From Achromobacter seleniivolatilans (lineage in GTDB: Bacteria; Pseudomonadota; Gammaproteobacteria; Burkholderiales; Burkholderiaceae_B), in assembly GCF_030864005.1 (NCBI RefSeq), contig NZ_CP132976.1, positions 4,278,001 to 4,342,000 on the forward strand: a stretch of DNA of 64,000 nt, given 5' to 3'. The notes under the pieces were generated by a model, which worked only from the letters and a program-made list of their open reading frames with translations, ran no database searches and had not been told where the DNA came from. Position numbers and translations under genes: made by a program. This document shows positions 10,023 to 21,583 of the stretch, one piece after another. Positions within the stretch are counted from its first letter, which is position 1, and every line of letters begins with the position of its first letter.

Positions 10023-10532
10023 TTAGGTGTCGTGATCGGGCTTGCCAGCGCCAGACGGTTCGGGCCCATATTCCGGCTGTGGACAATGCAGTACGCGGAA
10101 CGGCGCTGCGTTCACAACTGCGAAGATAATGGCGGGCCGCTCCGCCGCGATCAGGCCTGCCATCGTCAGATCTGACCCGGCCAGGTCGGCCCTGGTCAGA
10201 TCAACCTCGGTCGGGTCTGCCCTGGGCAGTTCAGCCGTAGCCTGATCTGGCGCCATGAGATCAGCCTCCACTGGCGCTTCTAGCGCACCCAGAATGGGCG
10301 ATGCGCCGGAACGGCCATGGGCGCACAACCGGCACGCCAGTTGCATGGCGTTGCGGACATCAAGTTTGACGAAAATGCGGGCGCGGTGGGCTTCTGCCGT
10401 GCGCAGCGAGATACCCAGATCAATGGCGATGACTTTGTTGGGCCGGCCAGCGGCAACATAGCCGACGATCTGGCGTTCGCGGGGTGTAAGAGCGGAGAGC
10501 ACCGCTTCAAGGTCGGGACGGGGCGCTTGCAT
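10023..10532 (-). CDS. LuxR-type HTH protein with pentapeptide-like C-terminal tail
   Basis: Probable DNA-binding regulator, 169 aa from the ATG at 10532; a TTG six codons upstream is also possible. Residues 8-70 match the LuxR/FixJ helix-turn-helix (LTPRERQIVGYVAAGRPNK, then IDLGISLRTAEAHRARIFVKLDVRNAMQL in two conserved helices). There is no receiver or ligand domain before it. From about residue 85 the chain is a degenerate five-residue pattern (ADLxx: VDLTRADLAGSDLTMAGL) reminiscent of pentapeptide repeats but too short for a full right-handed coil. The gene stands alone between convergent and upstream neighbours. Target unknown. Confidence 0.75.
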   Translation of the reverse strand: MQAPRPDLEAVLSALTPRERQIVGYVAAGRPNKVIAIDLGISLRTAEAHRARIFVKLDVRNAMQLACRLCAHGRSGASPILGALEAPVEADLMAPDQATAELPRADPTEVDLTRADLAGSDLTMAGLIAAERPAIIFAVVNAAPFRVLHCPQPEYGPEPSGAGKPDHDT

Positions 10533-10648
10533 GGGCGACTCATTCTGCAATGTAGGATTGCATTCAGTCTGCCCGCCCCGTAGACGCGCCGTAAGCTAGC
10601 AATTCTGCCAGGGGTAGACAAATTCGCCGCCCCTGGCTCCCGCAACAA

Positions 10649-11533
<885 letters not shown>

Positions 11534-11539
11534 TCAGGA

Positions 11540-12430
11540 TCAGGCCGCGGCCGCCGCTACGCTGGTATAGGCCAGGCGCACATAAATGGGCGCATAAGGC
11601 TCCGCCTGCGTGATCTCCAGCAGCGATTCGCGGGCCAGTTCCAGCATAGCGATGAAATGCACGACAACCACGGCCGCAGGCGCGCCTTCTCGGACGCGCT
11701 CCATGAACAGGTCGCCGAATTCGATGAAACGCACATCGTTCAGACGCCGCAGAATATGCGTCATGTGATCGCGCACAGACAGCTGTTCGCGCGTGATGTG
11801 GTGGTGTTGATTAAGCTTGGCCCGCTTCATGATGTCTGCCCACGCCAGGCGCAGATCATCCACGTTGACTTCGGGCATCGCGCGCTCGACGCTCAGCTCG
11901 GCGACCGCCTGGCTACTGACGAAGTCACGGCCCAGTTGCGGCATCTTGTCCAGCTTCTGGGCGGCCAGCTTCATCTGCTCGTACTCAAGCAGACGGCGGA
12001 CCAGTTCAGCGCGGGGATCTTCGGCCTCTTCGCCGGTGTCGGTCTTCTTGACCGGCAGCAACATGCGCGACTTGATCTCGATCAGCATGGCCGCCATCAG
12101 CAGATATTCGGCGGCCAGTTCCAGATTGACGATGCGTATCTGGTCCACGTAGGACAGATACTGCCGCGTGACATCCGCCATGGGGATGTCCAGCACGTTG
12201 AAGTTTTGCTTGCGGATCAGGTACAGCAGCAGATCCAGCGGCCCTTCAAACGCTTCCAGGAAAATTTCGAGCGCGTCCGGCGGAATGTACAGATCCGTCG
12301 GCATCTGGAACAGCGGCTCGCCATAAAGGCGCGCGAACGCCACGGTATCGACCGTGTCGGGCGTGCTGTCCACAGACGGTTCCACTAGCTTGGCCAGAGC
12401 CTCGCCAGGAACTGAAGGTTTTTGGGCCAT
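11540..12430 (-). CDS. scpA: Segregation and condensation protein A
   Basis: Kleisin subunit of the bacterial SMC condensin complex, which compacts and segregates the chromosome together with ScpB. The 296-aa product begins MAQKPSVPGEALAK; the family core starts near residue 55 with FEGPLDLLLYLIRKQNFN, followed by AAEYLLMAAMLIEIKSRMLL, the usual signature. I chose the ATG at 12430, since the open sequence before it (to 12544) overlaps the upstream small gene and is not conserved in type. It lies 16 nt downstream of the DUF3460 gene. Confidence 0.93.
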   Translation of the reverse strand: MAQKPSVPGEALAKLVEPSVDSTPDTVDTVAFARLYGEPLFQMPTDLYIPPDALEIFLEAFEGPLDLLLYLIRKQNFNVLDIPMADVTRQYLSYVDQIRIVNLELAAEYLLMAAMLIEIKSRMLLPVKKTDTGEEAEDPRAELVRRLLEYEQMKLAAQKLDKMPQLGRDFVSSQAVAELSVERAMPEVNVDDLRLAWADIMKRAKLNQHHHITREQLSVRDHMTHILRRLNDVRFIEFGDLFMERVREGAPAAVVVVHFIAMLELARESLLEITQAEPYAPIYVRLAYTSVAAAAA

Positions 12431-12446
12431 ATCTGCCGCAATGCGA

Positions 12447-12635
12447 TCAGTCTGCCGAATACACGTAGGGTTTTTGCGGCACGCGGGCCGCGCGGAAGCC
12501 TTCCAGCAGTTCCGAGTCTTGCGGTTTGTCCCAAAGACGAGCACGGCCTTCGCGCTGGCGTTCTTCAGTGCCAGGGTGCGATTGCTTGAAGTCTTTCAAG
12601 AAAAGGGTGATCTCGGATTCGTAGTTGGTTGCCAT
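12447..12635 (-). CDS. DUF3460 family small protein
   Basis: A 62-residue protein starting MATNYESEITLFLKDFKQ and ending in PQKPYVYSAD. It matches the small family (DUF3460) found beside scpA in Burkholderiales; no biochemical role is known to me. The product is highly charged with no signal or membrane segment, so cytoplasmic. The frame is open upstream to 12689, but the ATG at 12635 fits the family length. First gene of the scpA-panC operon. Confidence 0.85.
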   Translation of the reverse strand: MATNYESEITLFLKDFKQSHPGTEERQREGRARLWDKPQDSELLEGFRAARVPQKPYVYSAD

Positions 12636-12733
12636 GGCACCAATTTCAATAGGTTGCGGATCTCGGGAGTTTACTTCACGCTGGCCCACACCCCGGCGTT
12701 ACAATCGTCCGGCACCCAACGCCCCCCTCCGCC

Positions 12734-14174
12734 ATGTCAGCCGAATCCGCAATAGCAGCCAATCCCGCTCCGCCCCAAAATCCGGACGCGCTGCGAGCGG
12801 CGCGCATGATCCCCTTCATTGTGGGGTGTGCTCTATTCATGCAGATGCTGGACGCCACCGTCGTGGCCACCGCCCTGCCCGCCATGGCCCGGGCCCTGGG
12901 TTCCACTCCCGTCCGCCTGAACGTTGCCATTACGTCCTATCTGCTGTCCGTGGCCGTCTTCGTGCCCGTTAGCGGCTGGGCAGCCGACCGCTACGGCGCC
13001 CGGCGCGTGTTTGTCGCCGCCATCGGCCTGTTCACGCTCAGTTCCATCGCTTGCGCCCTTTCGCAGGACCTTCCCCAGCTGGTTGCCGCCCGGATCATCC
13101 AGGGGATGGCCGGGGCCATGATGGTGCCCGTCGGGCGGATCATCCTGCTGCGCACGGTGCCCAAGCAGGATTTGCTGAAAGCCATGTCTTTTCTGTCCAT
13201 CCCGGCGCTGCTGGGGCCGGTGATCGGTCCGCCGCTGGGCGGCTTCATGGTCACCTATATGTCATGGCACTGGATCTTTCTGATCAACATTCCCATCGGC
13301 ATCCTGGGAATCGCGCTGGTGCTGCGCTACGTGGCCGAGATCCGCGAAGAATCCGCCCCGCGCCTGGACTGGCTGGGTTTTCTGCTGAGTGCCGTCTGTC
13401 TGGCGGCGCTGGTAAGCGGCTTTGAGGCCATTGGCCGGGACATCATGCCGCTGCCCATGCTGCTCGGCCTGATCGCCTTGGGCGCCGGCTGCGGATTTCT
13501 GTACGCCTGGCACGCGCGCCGCGTTGAGCACCCCATCATCGACCTGTCGCTGATGCGCATCCCCACCTTCGCTATTTCAACGCTGGGCGGCAACCTGTGC
13601 CGCTTTGCCGTGGGCGCCACGCCGTTCCTGCTGGCCATGCTGCTGCAAGTGGGTTTTGGGTTGTCGCCGTTTTCCGCCGGGCTGATCACCTTTGCCAGCG
13701 CCGCGGGCGCGCTGCTGATGAAATTCGTGGCCACGCCCATCGTCCGGCATTTCGGCTTTCGCCGCGTGCTGACCGTGAATGCGCTCTTGACCGGCATCTT
13801 CATCATGGTGTGCGCCACCTTTACCCCGACGACGCCGGTGTGGTTGCTGATCGCCATTCTGCTGGTCGGCGGGTTCTTCCGCTCGTTGCAGTTCACCGGG
13901 GTAAATACGCTAACCTATGCCGACATTCCCCCCGGCAAGATGAGCCGCGCCAGCAGTTTCGCCGCGATGGCGCAACAGCTGGGCATCAGCCTTGGCGTGG
14001 GAGTGGCCGCGGTTACGCTGAACGTCAGCATGACACTGCGCGGCGCCGAGACGCTGGCCATCCGCGACGTCGTCGCCGGCTTCATCGTCGTCGGCCTGCT
14101 GTGCATGGCCTCGACCTTCTCCTTTAGACGCCTTGAGCCACAAGCCGGGGCACACCTGAACGGCGCCAAACAAA

Positions 14175-14188
<14 letters not shown>
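12734..14188 (+). CDS. MFS drug exporter, DHA2 (EmrB/QacA) family
   Basis: Inner-membrane proton antiporter of the 14-helix DHA2 class (484 aa). Visible family motifs are [19 protein letters not shown] in helix 1, [18 protein letters not shown] around helices 4-5, and the exporter motif [12 protein letters not shown], in helix 5. Substrate cannot be read from the sequence. Its last 14 nt overlap the glpK start, so the two are translated from one message, an unusual partnership. No SD-like sequence is obvious before the ATG (CCCTCCGCCATG). No regulator is adjacent. Confidence 0.9.
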
Positions 14189-15701
<1,513 letters not shown>

Positions 15702-15714
15702 ATTTCTGCGTGAA

Positions 15715-15744
15715 GCGGTGCGTGCCTGGTAAGGAACGCACCGC
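15715..15744. terminator. Hairpin between convergent glpK and the oxidoreductase
   Basis: GCGGTGCGT (15715-15723) and ACGCACCGC (15736-15744) form a perfect 9-bp stem with a 12-nt loop in the 72-bp gap between converging genes. There is no U-run on either side, so termination by this hairpin alone is uncertain. Confidence 0.55.
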
Positions 15745-15773
15745 CCCTCATCAATACACCGAAGCCGCGAACC

Positions 15774-18700
15774 TCACGCCGCCCTGACTCCAATCGCCAC
15801 GACCCGGGCCGTGAACTCCTTCAACAGCTCTTCGCGCCGTACAGCCGCACGTTCCATCGCCGCTGCCTTCACGTGTCCATAACCCCGGATCTCCTCCGGC
15901 ACACTCGCCAGCGCCACGGCACGATCCAGATTGCCACGGTTCAGCTTTGACAGAATTGCGGTCAGCGTTTCCCGGTACTCCTGTATCAACGCGCGTTCCG
16001 CACGGCGCTCTGCGGTGTATCCAAACAGATCCAGCCTGGTCCCGCGCACCCGGCGGCATTTCGCCAGCAGACGGAACACCCTCAGCATCCCTTGCCCGTA
16101 GCTGCGCTTGATCAAATGCCCGTCTTTGTCTCGCCGCGCGAACAGCGGCGGCGCCAGATGAAATTGCAGTTTCCAGTCGCCTTCGAACTGAGCGCCGACG
16201 CGCTTGACGAACTCGCCATCCGAATACAAGCGCGCAACTTCGTATTCATCTTTGTAGGCCATCAGCTTGAAGTAATAGCGCGCCACGGCTATCGCCAACC
16301 GATGGGTGCCCGTCGTCTCGTGTTCGGCATGGGCCACCTTATCCACCAGATCGGTGTACTGCTTGGCGTAGGCCGCGTCTTGGTACTGCGCAAGGAATGC
16401 CTTGCGCACCGCGACGATCTGCGCCAATTCACCTGCGGGCTTTTTCAATTCCGTCACGGGGCTGGCCGTACGCGGGCGTTTGATCTCGATGATGTCTTCA
16501 CGCGGCGCCAGCGGCACGCCGCCATTCGCAAGCAAACGCGCCACATCGGCCATATCGTGCGCGGCGCGCCGGCCCCAGGCAAAAGCCGCCAGATTGTTTG
16601 GCACTTGCTGGCCATTCAACTCGATGGCGCGCAACAGCGCGTCTTGCGACAAAGGAATCCAGCCTTTCTGGTAGGCATAACCCATCATCAGCGGATTGGA
16701 ATAGATGGCGTCGCCCAGCAAGCCGACAGCGATCGCTGACGCATCGACCGTATTCAGATTATCTTTGCCGCATGCAGCTTGCAGGTCCGCCGTCAGATTG
16801 GCGCCCGGCAGTGTCCAATCAGGATTGCTGACGAAGGCTGCGGTGGGTGCGGTGTCGGTATTCAACAGCGCGCGCGTGCGCCCTGGGCGCAAGCGAGCCA
16901 TGGCGTCGGCGCTGGTCGCCACAACCAAATCGCCTGCCAGCAGCAGATCGGCCTCGCCCATGGCGACCCGCGTATTCATCAGGTGGTCTGGCGTGGCCGC
17001 AAGCACCACGTGCGAATACACGGCGCCGCCCTTTTGGGCCAGACCCGCCATGTCCAGCACCGAACAGCCCTTGCCCTCCAGGTGCGCTGCCATCCCCAAC
17101 AACTGGCCGATGGTGACGACACCGGTTCCGCCCACACCCGCGATGAAAACTCCGTAGGACTGATCCAGGCCCGGCACACGCGGATGCGGCACGCCTTCGT
17201 CGATGACACCCGTATGCGACAACGCTTGCGGCTTTCTCAGCTTGCCGCCTTCCACCGTCACAAAGCTGGGGCAAAAGCCCTTCAGACAGGAAAAATCCTT
17301 GTTGCAGCTGGATTGGTTGATCGTGCGTTTGCGGCCGAGTTCCGTCTCCAAGGGTTCCACCGACAGGCAATGCGATTTCTGCGAACAATCACCGCAGCCT
17401 TCGCACACGCGCTCATTGATGATGACGCGGCGCGCGGGATCGGGATACGCATTGCGCTTGCGGCGGCGGCGCTTCTCGGTAGCGCAGGTCTGATCGTAGA
17501 TCAGCACCGACGCGGCCGGATACTCGCGCAATTCGCGCATCACGGCATCCAGCTCGTCGCGATGCTTGACCGGCACGCCCGGCGCAAGGTCGGTGACGAA
17601 CTTGTACTTATCGGGGTCGTCAGTGACCACAACAATTTTCTCGATGCCTTCGGCAGCCATCTGCCGGCTGATCATTGGCACGCTGATGGGACCGTCCACC
17701 GGTTGTCCGCCCGTCATCGCGACGGCGTCATTGAACAGGATCTTGTAAGTGATTGGCACCTTGGCCGCGACTGCGGCGCGGATTGCCAGCAGACCCGAAT
17801 GGAAATAGGTGCCGTCCCCCAGATTGGCGAAAACGTGTTTCTCTTCCGTGAACGGCGCCTGGCCCACCCACGGCACGCCTTCGCCGCCCATCTGCGTGTA
17901 GACCTGCGTATTGCGGCCCATCCACGTCACCATATAGTGGCAGCCGATGCCCGCCATGCCGCGCGAGCCTTCAGGCAAACGCGTAGAGGTATTGTGCGGA
18001 CAACCCGAACAGAACCAGGGCTTGCGGTCTTCGACGATGCGCGGACGCGCCAGCGCCTGTTCGCGCTCGCGTATGAACGCCAGATGGGATTCGATGCCGG
18101 CGCGCACATCTTCGGGCAGTTCAAATCGCAGCAGCCGCGCCGCGATTGCTCGCGCCACGATCGCGGGCGAAAACTCGTAATGCGCCGGCAGCAGCCAATT
18201 GCCTTGCGGCACCGACCATTCACCGCCGTCCTTGTCGTCGAACTTTCCGGCCACGCGCGGAATCTTCTTGCCGCTGCCGATCCAGCTGAACAGCTCTTCC
18301 TTTAGCTGGTATTCCAGTACCTGGCGCTTTTCCTCGACCACCAGAATTTCGTCCAGCCCTTCGGCAAAGTGCTGCATGCCGGTGGACTCAAGCGGCCAGA
18401 CCATGCCCACTTTGAACAAGCGCAGCCCGATGCGCTGGCAGACGGCTTCGGACAGGCCCAGGTCTGACAGCGCCTGGCGCGTATCCAGATAGGCCTTGCC
18501 GGACGTCATGATGCCGAAGCGCGCATCGCGCTGCGGCACATGCCACAGCTCACGATTCAGCTTGTTGGCGCGCACATAGGCCAACGCGGCGTAAAGCTTG
18601 TAGTCCAACAGGCGCGCCTCTTGTTGCAGCGGCGTGTCCGGCAAGCGGATGTTCAGGCCATCGGCGGGCAGCACGAAGTCTTCGGGCAACAGGATCTGCA

Positions 18701-19385
18701 CGCGGTGCGGGTCCACGTCCACCGACGCCGAGACCTCGACGATATCGGTAATACATTTCATGCCGACCCACACGCCGGCATAGCGGCTCATCGCCCAGCC
18801 ATGCAGGCCGAAGTCCAGCACTTCCTGGACGCTGGACGGAAACAGCGCCGGGATCATACAGGCCTTCAGAATATGGTCGCTCTGATGCGGCAACGTCGAC
18901 GATTTGGCCGGGTGATCATCACCCGCCACGACCAGCACGCCGCCATGGCGCGCCGTGCCCGCCGCATTGGCATGCTTGAACACGTCGCCGCAACGGTCTA
19001 CGCCGGGGCCTTTGCCGTACCACATGCCAAAGACGCCGTCGTACTTGGCCCCCGGAAACAGATTGACCTGCTGCGAACCCCACACCGCCGTGGCCGCCAG
19101 ATCTTCGTTGATACCCGGCTGGAACTCAACGTGATGGGCCTTCAGGTGCTTGGCCGCTTTCCACATGTTCTGGTCCACGCCGCCCAACGGCGAACCGCGA
19201 TAGCCGGACACAAATCCCGCCGTATTCAGCCCTGCCCGCGCATCCCGCACACGCTGCATCATGGGCAGGCGGACCAGGGCGTGGATACCGCTCATCCAGG
19301 CGCGGCCAGAATCCAAGGTGTATTTGTCGTCCAGCTGGACGGATTCAAGCGCCGCGCGAATGGCGGGCGAGAGGGGGGCATTCAT
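15774..19385 (-). CDS. Indolepyruvate ferredoxin oxidoreductase, fused alpha-beta form
   Basis: Large (1203 aa) thiamine-diphosphate iron-sulfur enzyme that oxidatively decarboxylates aryl or branched 2-oxo acids to acyl-CoA with ferredoxin as acceptor. Order seen: N-terminal pyrimidine-binding region (SGYRGSPLGGVDQNMW near residue 60), CPHNTST, TPP-binding GDGTYFHSG near 535, a ferredoxin-type cluster motif VCEGCGDCSQKSHC near 655, then the gamma-type domain GVGGTGVVTIGQLLG near 750. IorA- and IorB-like parts are therefore in one chain, the common proteobacterial form. ATG at 19385 follows TTGGAGTAGAC. It stands alone, divergent from mutY. Confidence 0.92.
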   Translation of the reverse strand: MNAPLSPAIRAALESVQLDDKYTLDSGRAWMSGIHALVRLPMMQRVRDARAGLNTAGFVSGYRGSPLGGVDQNMWKAAKHLKAHHVEFQPGINEDLAATAVWGSQQVNLFPGAKYDGVFGMWYGKGPGVDRCGDVFKHANAAGTARHGGVLVVAGDDHPAKSSTLPHQSDHILKACMIPALFPSSVQEVLDFGLHGWAMSRYAGVWVGMKCITDIVEVSASVDVDPHRVQILLPEDFVLPADGLNIRLPDTPLQQEARLLDYKLYAALAYVRANKLNRELWHVPQRDARFGIMTSGKAYLDTRQALSDLGLSEAVCQRIGLRLFKVGMVWPLESTGMQHFAEGLDEILVVEEKRQVLEYQLKEELFSWIGSGKKIPRVAGKFDDKDGGEWSVPQGNWLLPAHYEFSPAIVARAIAARLLRFELPEDVRAGIESHLAFIREREQALARPRIVEDRKPWFCSGCPHNTSTRLPEGSRGMAGIGCHYMVTWMGRNTQVYTQMGGEGVPWVGQAPFTEEKHVFANLGDGTYFHSGLLAIRAAVAAKVPITYKILFNDAVAMTGGQPVDGPISVPMISRQMAAEGIEKIVVVTDDPDKYKFVTDLAPGVPVKHRDELDAVMRELREYPAASVLIYDQTCATEKRRRRKRNAYPDPARRVIINERVCEGCGDCSQKSHCLSVEPLETELGRKRTINQSSCNKDFSCLKGFCPSFVTVEGGKLRKPQALSHTGVIDEGVPHPRVPGLDQSYGVFIAGVGGTGVVTIGQLLGMAAHLEGKGCSVLDMAGLAQKGGAVYSHVVLAATPDHLMNTRVAMGEADLLLAGDLVVATSADAMARLRPGRTRALLNTDTAPTAAFVSNPDWTLPGANLTADLQAACGKDNLNTVDASAIAVGLLGDAIYSNPLMMGYAYQKGWIPLSQDALLRAIELNGQQVPNNLAAFAWGRRAAHDMADVARLLANGGVPLAPREDIIEIKRPRTASPVTELKKPAGELAQIVAVRKAFLAQYQDAAYAKQYTDLVDKVAHAEHETTGTHRLAIAVARYYFKLMAYKDEYEVARLYSDGEFVKRVGAQFEGDWKLQFHLAPPLFARRDKDGHLIKRSYGQGMLRVFRLLAKCRRVRGTRLDLFGYTAERRAERALIQEYRETLTAILSKLNRGNLDRAVALASVPEEIRGYGHVKAAAMERAAVRREELLKEFTARVVAIGVRAA

Positions 19386-19558
19386 GTCTACTCCAAGATC
19401 CTGGATGCCCCCACCAGCGTCGCGTATCGCTCATCAAACGTACACGCGGGCCAACAAGGGCCGTGAAAGTGAAGTTCTGGCGCGTTTGCGCTTCTGATTC
19501 TTCCGGTTGTAACCGGTCGCCCCACCCCCGGCAATAGGGCGATGCGATAATTGCCGTC

Positions 19559-20638
19559 ATGGACTTCGCCCCTCGTATCGTCGCCTGGCAGCGCCAGCAT
19601 GGCCGCCACGATCTCCCCTGGCAAAACACGCGCGACCCGTATCGGATCTGGTTGTCCGAGATCATGTTGCAGCAAACCCAAGTCGCCACCGTGATCCCGT
19701 ATTACGAGCGCTTTCTTCAACGCTTTCCAGACGTGGCGGCGCTTGGCGCAGCTGACCAGGAAGACGTGATGCCGTATTGGGCCGGACTGGGTTATTACGC
19801 CCGCGCCCGCAACCTGCATCGTTGCGCAGTGGAAATCATGCGCGACTGGAACGGCCGCTTCCCGCCAACCGCCGAAGCCATCACCACCCTGCCCGGCATC
19901 GGCCGGTCGACCGCCGCCGCCATTGCGGCGTTCGCCTATGGCGAGCGCTCACCCATTCTGGACGGCAACGTCAAACGCGTATTCACGCGGCACTTTGGCA
20001 TTGCTGGCGATCCGTCCAAACGCGAAGTCGAGCAGCGTTTGTGGGCGTTGGCGGAAGCGCAGGTCGAGGCCGCGCCCGGTCTGGACATGGCGTCCTACAC
20101 GCAAGGGTTGATGGACCTGGGCGCCACGCTGTGCACACGCGGAAAACCCGCCTGCGACAGGTGTCCCATGGCTGACAGTTGTATCGCCCGCCGTGACGGC
20201 CGTCAGGCAGAACTGCCGACGCGCAAAGTGCGCAAGGCCATTCCGGAACGCGAAACCTGTATGTTGGTGCTGCAACACGAAGGATCTTTTCTGTTGCAGC
20301 AACGGCCTGAACCCGGCATCTGGGGCGGGCTGTGGAGCCTGCCGGAATTTGACGTGGCGGATGATCCTGACAGCGCGTCGCGCGCGTTGGGCCTGGAGCC
20401 CGAGCAGCGTTATGAACTGGCTGCCTTCGCCCATACCTTCACGCACTACCGGCTGCATATCCGCCCATGGCTTGTACCCGTGCGCGCAGTCAGCCTGCGT
20501 GAATCGGCGCTGCCTGAACGTTGGGTGCCAGCGGACAAGCTGGAATCGATGGCGCTGCCCGCGCCCGTCAAGAAGCTGCTGCAAGGGCTGGTGGACGCCG
20601 GCATGCAGAACAGTCTGTTCACCACGAGCAAAACCTGA
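19559..20638 (+). CDS. mutY: A/G-specific adenine DNA glycosylase
   Basis: Base-excision repair enzyme that removes adenine mispaired with 8-oxoguanine. The 359-aa product has the helix-hairpin-helix and Gly-Pro loop (LPGIGRSTAAAIAAFAYG, residues about 111-128) with the catalytic Asp in the following LDGNVKRV, the four-Cys iron-sulfur loop CTRGKPACDRCPMADSC near residue 195, and a C-terminal NUDIX-like domain (LLQQRPEPGIWGGLWSLPEF) that reads 8-oxoG. There is no SD before the ATG; a TGCGATAAT element ends only about 10 nt upstream, so the message may be nearly leaderless. Confidence 0.96.
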   Translation: MDFAPRIVAWQRQHGRHDLPWQNTRDPYRIWLSEIMLQQTQVATVIPYYERFLQRFPDVAALGAADQEDVMPYWAGLGYYARARNLHRCAVEIMRDWNGRFPPTAEAITTLPGIGRSTAAAIAAFAYGERSPILDGNVKRVFTRHFGIAGDPSKREVEQRLWALAEAQVEAAPGLDMASYTQGLMDLGATLCTRGKPACDRCPMADSCIARRDGRQAELPTRKVRKAIPERETCMLVLQHEGSFLLQQRPEPGIWGGLWSLPEFDVADDPDSASRALGLEPEQRYELAAFAHTFTHYRLHIRPWLVPVRAVSLRESALPERWVPADKLESMALPAPVKKLLQGLVDAGMQNSLFTTSKT

Positions 20639-20644
20639 CGCGCC

Positions 20645-20658
20645 AGGGCCTTCGCCCT
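20645..20658. terminator. Small hairpin between convergent mutY and XRE gene
   Basis: AGGGC-CTTC-GCCCT, a 5-bp stem with a tetraloop in the 18-bp gap, overlapping the XRE stop codon. It is weak and without a U-run; the role is only suggested by position. Confidence 0.3.
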
Positions 20659-21490
20659 AGACCGGCGTCTGCTGGCCGCCGCTCAACAGCATCACAAGCT
20701 TCAAGTCCGGGTGCGTTGCCAACCGGAACGTGATCTGCTGAAAGGCCAGCTTGCCGTCACGGGGGTGCTGGAATTCCCGCAGCCCCCCTTCGCGCTCCAC
20801 CACGGCGTGGCGCGTCCACCAATGCGCAAACACCGGGCTTTGCCGGCTCAAGCTATCCAGCAATGCCAGCACCCCGGACTCGTCCAGATGCGCGCCTGCG
20901 TCGGCGCGAAACTCCGCCACCACGCGGCGCGCGCGCTGGTCCCAATCCACCACCAGCTCGCGGGCGGCATCGTCCAGGAAGATGTAGCGCAGCAAATTCG
21001 GTTCCGGATCACGCGTGGGCCAGTCATCAAAGAGATCGCGCAGCGGCTCGTTGTACGCCAGCACGTTCCACGCGCGGTCCAGCACGTAAGCTGGCGCATT
21101 GATCGCATTGACGCATTCCTGCAAAGGCCCCGGCGTGCCGCCGCCGTCGTCCCGGGCGTGCTGGGGATCGGCGCAGTCGGCCAGGTCAAACAGATAGGCG
21201 CGCTCGGCGCGCGCCAGTTGCAACACCCCCGCAATGCGCGACCAGACCGATGGCGATACCGAGACCTCGCGCCCCTGCTCGATCCAGGTGTACCAAGTAA
21301 CGCTGATGCCGCAAAGCTGCGCGACTTCTTCACGCCGCAAGCCGGGCGTGCGACGCCTCATGCCTTCGGGCAGACCCGCCATTTGAGGCGTGATGCGGGA
21401 ACGGGCGCTGCGCACGAATTCGCCCAAGGCCTGACGACGCAAGGGCGAACCGTCTTGGCTGGTGGCGGCACTAAGGGGGGAAGTAGTCAT
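20657..21490 (-). CDS. XRE-family regulator with MmyB-like ligand-binding domain
   Basis: Probable transcription factor of 277 aa. Residues about 40-90 carry a Cro/C1-type helix-turn-helix (TPGLRREEVAQLCGISVTWY, then EQGREVSVSPSVWSRIAGVL). From about residue 130 the MmyB-like PAS-type domain follows (INAPAYVLDRAWNVLAYNEP), which in related actinobacterial and proteobacterial proteins may bind fatty acids or other small ligands. It is divergent from the methyltransferase at 21584 with a 93-bp gap, the classic layout for regulating that gene and itself. The frame remains open upstream across the methyltransferase, but only from 21490 does it match the family. Confidence 0.88.
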   Translation of the reverse strand: MTTSPLSAATSQDGSPLRRQALGEFVRSARSRITPQMAGLPEGMRRRTPGLRREEVAQLCGISVTWYTWIEQGREVSVSPSVWSRIAGVLQLARAERAYLFDLADCADPQHARDDGGGTPGPLQECVNAINAPAYVLDRAWNVLAYNEPLRDLFDDWPTRDPEPNLLRYIFLDDAARELVVDWDQRARRVVAEFRADAGAHLDESGVLALLDSLSRQSPVFAHWWTRHAVVEREGGLREFQHPRDGKLAFQQITFRLATHPDLKLVMLLSGGQQTPV

Positions 21491-21583
21491 ACCAGGATAA
21501 GCAATGGACTTGTACGTGTATACGGACGCGCCTATCTTAGCGCCTGCGCCCTTACTTTCCGCTTTCCCCTTCAAAGGATTTTC

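Noticed and set aside
16779..18305. Open frame of about 500 codons on the plus strand opposite the indolepyruvate oxidoreductase
   Set aside because: Antisense shadow of a clearly conserved enzyme; no start signal or family motif.
20711..21583. N-terminal extension of the methyltransferase frame
   Set aside because: The frame is open across the XRE gene, but that part is antisense; the family, and an AAAGGA ribosome site, begin at 21584.
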